From UBA4615 sp035628395 (GTDB lineage Bacteria > Pseudomonadota > Gammaproteobacteria > Burkholderiales > Burkholderiaceae_E): a stretch of 7,802 nt of DNA. A model generated the notes under the pieces. The model was not told the origin of the DNA, searched no databases, and was given only the letters and a program-made list of their open reading frames with translations. A program made the position numbers and the translations under genes. This document shows positions 6,303 through 7,802 of the stretch, piece by piece (position 1 is the first letter of the stretch; the number at the start of each line of letters is the position of its first letter). Location: positions 1-7,802 of the forward strand of contig DASPJX010000034.1 in assembly GCA_035628395.1 (NCBI GenBank), written 5' to 3'.

Positions 6303-7063
6303 GGTTCCGCGTGCTGGGCTGCAGCGGCGGCATCGGCGCGCGCGCGCGCACCACCTCGTTCCTCGTCGACGACGACATCCTGATCGACGCCGGCACCGGG
6401 GTCGAGGACCTGTCGGTCGAGGAGCTCGCCCGGATCGACCACGTCTTCCTGACCCACTCGCACCTCGATCACGTGGCGGCGCTGCCGCTGCTGGTCGACT
6501 CGGTGGGCGCGCTGCGCTCGAAGCCGATCGTCGTGCACGCGCTGCCCGAGACGATCGCCGCGCTGCGGGCCCACATCTTCAACTGGGTGATCTGGCCCGA
6601 CTTCACCGAGATCCCGCACTACGACCGCCCGTGGATGGTGTTCGAGCCGCTCGCGCTCGGCGGCACGGTCTCGGTCGGCGAGCGCTCGATCCGCAGCCTG
6701 CCGGCCAACCACACGGTGCCCGCGCTCGGCTTCCACGTGTTCACCGAGCGCGGCGCGCTCGTGTTCTCCGGCGACAGCTGGCCGACCGACGAGTTCTGGC
6801 GGGTGGTCAACGGCATCCGCGACCTGCGCTACCTGATCATCGAGACCGCGTTCTCCAACAAGGAGCGCGACCTCGCGATCACCGCCAAGCACCTGTACCC
6901 GATCGAGCTCGGCGAGCAGCTGAAGAGCCTGAAGAAGGAGCCGCAGGTGCTGATCACGCACCTGAAGCCCTCCGACGCCGAGCGCATCGCGCAGGAGATC
7001 GAGGCCTGGGCCGGCCGGTTCATGCCGCGCCTGCTCGAGCGCGGCCAGGTCCTGGAGATCTGA
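6299..7063 (+). CDS. Metallo-beta-lactamase-fold hydrolase, probable class II 3',5'-cyclic-nucleotide phosphodiesterase
   Basis: This 254-residue protein has no signal peptide, so it is cytoplasmic. It is a complete metallo-beta-lactamase-fold enzyme: L-G-C-S-G-G (6-11), the metal motif T-H-S-H-L-D-H (52-58; His53, His55, Asp57, His58), N-H-T (His138), F-S-G-D (Asp159) and T-H-L-K-P (His221). The two-metal site looks intact. H-S-H-L-D-H-V followed by L-L-V-D-S resembles the class II phosphodiesterase signature known from yeast PDE1 and Vibrio CpdP, though one small-residue position is Ala rather than Gly/Ser. From memory, close betaproteobacterial relatives are annotated 3',5'-cyclic-nucleotide phosphodiesterases. 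ATG 6299 overlaps the cyclase stop (ATGA 6299-6302) with no clear ribosome site, implying translational coupling. The likely role is hydrolysing the cAMP made by its neighbour. Alternatives are another cyclic nucleotide, or a tRNase Z-like RNase; the latter is less likely given length and context. Confidence 0.8.
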   Translation: MRFRVLGCSGGIGARARTTSFLVDDDILIDAGTGVEDLSVEELARIDHVFLTHSHLDHVAALPLLVDSVGALRSKPIVVHALPETIAALRAHIFNWVIWPDFTEIPHYDRPWMVFEPLALGGTVSVGERSIRSLPANHTVPALGFHVFTERGALVFSGDSWPTDEFWRVVNGIRDLRYLIIETAFSNKERDLAITAKHLYPIELGEQLKSLKKEPQVLITHLKPSDAERIAQEIEAWAGRFMPRLLERGQVLEI

Positions 7064-7092
7064 AGCCCCGTCCGTCGGGCCGCGGCGCCGTC

Positions 7093-7108
7093 CGGCACGG
7101 ACCTTGCA
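7093..7108 (+). promoter_or_regulatory. Putative sigma54 (RpoN) -24/-12 promoter for the pilin gene
   Basis: CGGCAC-GGACC-TTGCA matches the sigma54 consensus TGGCAC-N5-TTGCA at all but the first base. The invariant GG (7094-7095) and GC (7106-7107) are separated by exactly 10 bases. Transcription would start near 7119, giving a leader of about 34 bases before ATG 7153. Sigma54 control of major pilin genes, through PilS/PilR, is established in other Proteobacteria. The element also overlaps a small inverted repeat, GTCCG-GCA-CGGAC (7090-7102). Confidence 0.65.
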
Positions 7109-7117
7109 GCCCCTCCG

Positions 7118-7143
7118 TCGGTTCGACCGATCCCGGTCGGAGG
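7118..7143 (+). promoter_or_regulatory. Pilin leader with two mutually exclusive small hairpins next to the ribosome site
   Basis: TCGGT (7118-7122) can pair with ACCGA (7126-7130). Alternatively CGACCG (7124-7129) can pair with CGGTCG (7134-7139). The second stem takes up the first G of the ribosome site GGAGG (7139-7143), which lies 9 bases before ATG 7153. The stems are short, so a regulatory role is speculative. Confidence 0.3.
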
Positions 7144-7152
7144 AGAGACGGC

Positions 7153-7638
7153 ATGCGACATCCCGCGACCCGCGCGGAACACGGCTTCACGCTGATCGAG
7201 CTGATGATCGTGGTGACGATCATCGGCATCCTCGCCTCGGTCGCGATCCCGGCCTACCAGGACTACGTCGTGCGGGCCCGCGTGTCCGAGGGCATGGCGA
7301 TGGCGGCCGAGTTCAAGACGCTGATCGTCGAGAACGCCGGCAACGGCATGGCGTCGCTCGCGAGCGGCGCGCCGCCGGCGTCCGCGACGCGCAACGTGCA
7401 GTCGGTCACGATCGATCCGGCCAACGGCGAGATCACCGTCACCTACACCGCGCTGGTCGGCGCCGGCTCGCCGACGATCGTGCTCGCGCCGCGCCAGAAC
7501 TCGGCGACCGGCCCGGCGCTCGCGGCCGGCTCGACGTTCACCGGCTTCCTCGCATGGAACTGCAACGCCGCGGGCAGCTCGCGCGCGGGCAGCGCGGGCA
7601 CGCTGCCGGTCCGCTACGCGCCGTCGCCGTGCCGCTGA
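7153..7638 (+). CDS. pilA: Type IV pilin (prepilin, PilA-like)
   Basis: The 161-residue prepilin begins with an 11-residue leader and the prepilin peptidase site G-F-T-L-I-E-L-M (11-18). Cleavage after Gly11 leaves Phe as the methylated first residue and Glu16 as the mature Glu5 needed for filament assembly. A hydrophobic helix (about 12-36) anchors it in the inner membrane before assembly and forms the filament core. The globular head ends in a disulfide-type loop between Cys137 (W-N-C) and Cys160 (P-S-P-C-R), the C-terminal pattern common to betaproteobacterial major pilins. Mature length is 150 residues, normal for the family. The GGAGGAG ribosome site (7139-7145) lies 7-9 bases before ATG 7153. 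A sigma54-type promoter and an 89-base gap separate it from the phosphodiesterase gene, so it is probably its own transcription unit. Whether it is the main pilin or a minor paralogue cannot be told from this window. Confidence 0.93.
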   Translation: MRHPATRAEHGFTLIELMIVVTIIGILASVAIPAYQDYVVRARVSEGMAMAAEFKTLIVENAGNGMASLASGAPPASATRNVQSVTIDPANGEITVTYTALVGAGSPTIVLAPRQNSATGPALAAGSTFTGFLAWNCNAAGSSRAGSAGTLPVRYAPSPCR

Positions 7639-7640
7639 AG

Positions 7641-7716
7641 GTGACGCGGCGCGTCACGTCCGACCTGACGCGCCGCGTCAGCTCGCGCGCGCCGCGGGTG
7701 ACGCGCCGCGTCACCC
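7641..7716. repeat. Array of three 17-base palindromes after the pilin gene
   Basis: GTGACGCGGCGCGTCAC (7641-7657), CTGACGCGCCGCGTCAG (7665-7681) and GTGACGCGCCGCGTCAC (7698-7714) are each perfect 8-bp inverted repeats around one central base. The third is extended by two further base pairs to 7696-7716. Copies differ only at the outermost pair and the centre. Centres are 24 and 33 bases apart, beginning 2 bases after the pilin stop codon. Possible roles are a nested terminator, in which any left arm can pair with any right arm, or a set of operator sites for a dimeric regulator. No T-tract follows. Confidence 0.75.
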
Positions 7717-7745
7717 CCGCGACGCCCGTCGGCCGGCGCGCGTCG

Positions 7746-7800
7746 GCGGTGCGCGCCGCTCGTTCGGGCGCGACGTCCGTCGGTCGACCGCGCGCACCGC
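7746..7800. repeat. Perfect 11-bp inverted repeat at the window end
   Basis: GCGGTGCGCGC (7746-7756) and GCGCGCACCGC (7790-7800) are exact reverse complements separated by 33 bases. A self-complementary 10-mer CGGTCGACCG (7781-7790) touches the right arm. No gene is visible from 7639 to the window end. The structure may belong to the terminator region of the pilin gene or to control of a gene beyond the window. Confidence 0.5.
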
Positions 7801-7802
7801 GC

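Noticed and set aside
7641..7716. CRISPR array
   Set aside because: The three repeated units are short palindromes with 7- and 16-base spacers of unequal length; there are no cas genes and no 28-37 base repeats.
1..7802. tRNA, rRNA, insertion sequence or phage genes
   Set aside because: No tRNA cloverleaf or rRNA motifs were noticed, and there is no transposase, integrase or terminal-repeat pair with target duplication.

Overview
The window is very GC-rich, with strong G/C preference at third codon positions in every gene. It looks like chromosomal DNA of a betaproteobacterium, most likely of the order Burkholderiales. The evidence is the gene order DUF2889 protein, sucC, sucD, a TerC-family membrane protein, and then a type IV pilin with a Burkholderiales-type C-terminus; this order is familiar from Ralstonia/Burkholderia-type chromosomes (recalled, not searched). 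All genes are on the + strand. Genus cannot be fixed from the sequence alone.

Layout. Positions 1-375 hold the 3' end of a DUF2889 gene. sucC (391-1551) and sucD (1574-2455) encode both subunits of succinyl-CoA synthetase (TCA cycle) with their active-site residues intact. A hairpin at 2461-2489 separates them from a seven-helix TerC-family transporter (2520-3233). A 319-base gap (3234-3552) holds no convincing gene. It contains a short GGCTC-type repeat, a series of perfect inverted repeats, and a candidate sigma70 promoter for the next gene.

Next comes a compact three-gene unit. It encodes a cytoplasmic FHA protein (3553-4161), a membrane CHASE2 sensor fused to a class III adenylate cyclase (4170-6302), and a metallo-beta-lactamase-fold protein resembling class II cyclic-nucleotide phosphodiesterases (6299-7063). 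The genes are 8 bases apart and then overlap by 4 bases (ATGA), so they are probably translationally coupled. Read together they encode a phosphopeptide-binding adaptor, an enzyme that makes cAMP in response to an envelope signal, and an enzyme that removes it. This self-contained cyclic-nucleotide circuit sits where I would expect TerC to be followed directly by the pilin gene.

The window ends with a type IV pilin gene (7153-7638), preceded by a well-spaced sigma54-type -24/-12 element. Downstream (7639-7802) are three near-identical 17-base palindromes and an 11-base-arm inverted repeat. The most interesting points are the FHA/cyclase/phosphodiesterase module next to a sigma54-driven pilin, and the repeated palindromes after the pilin.
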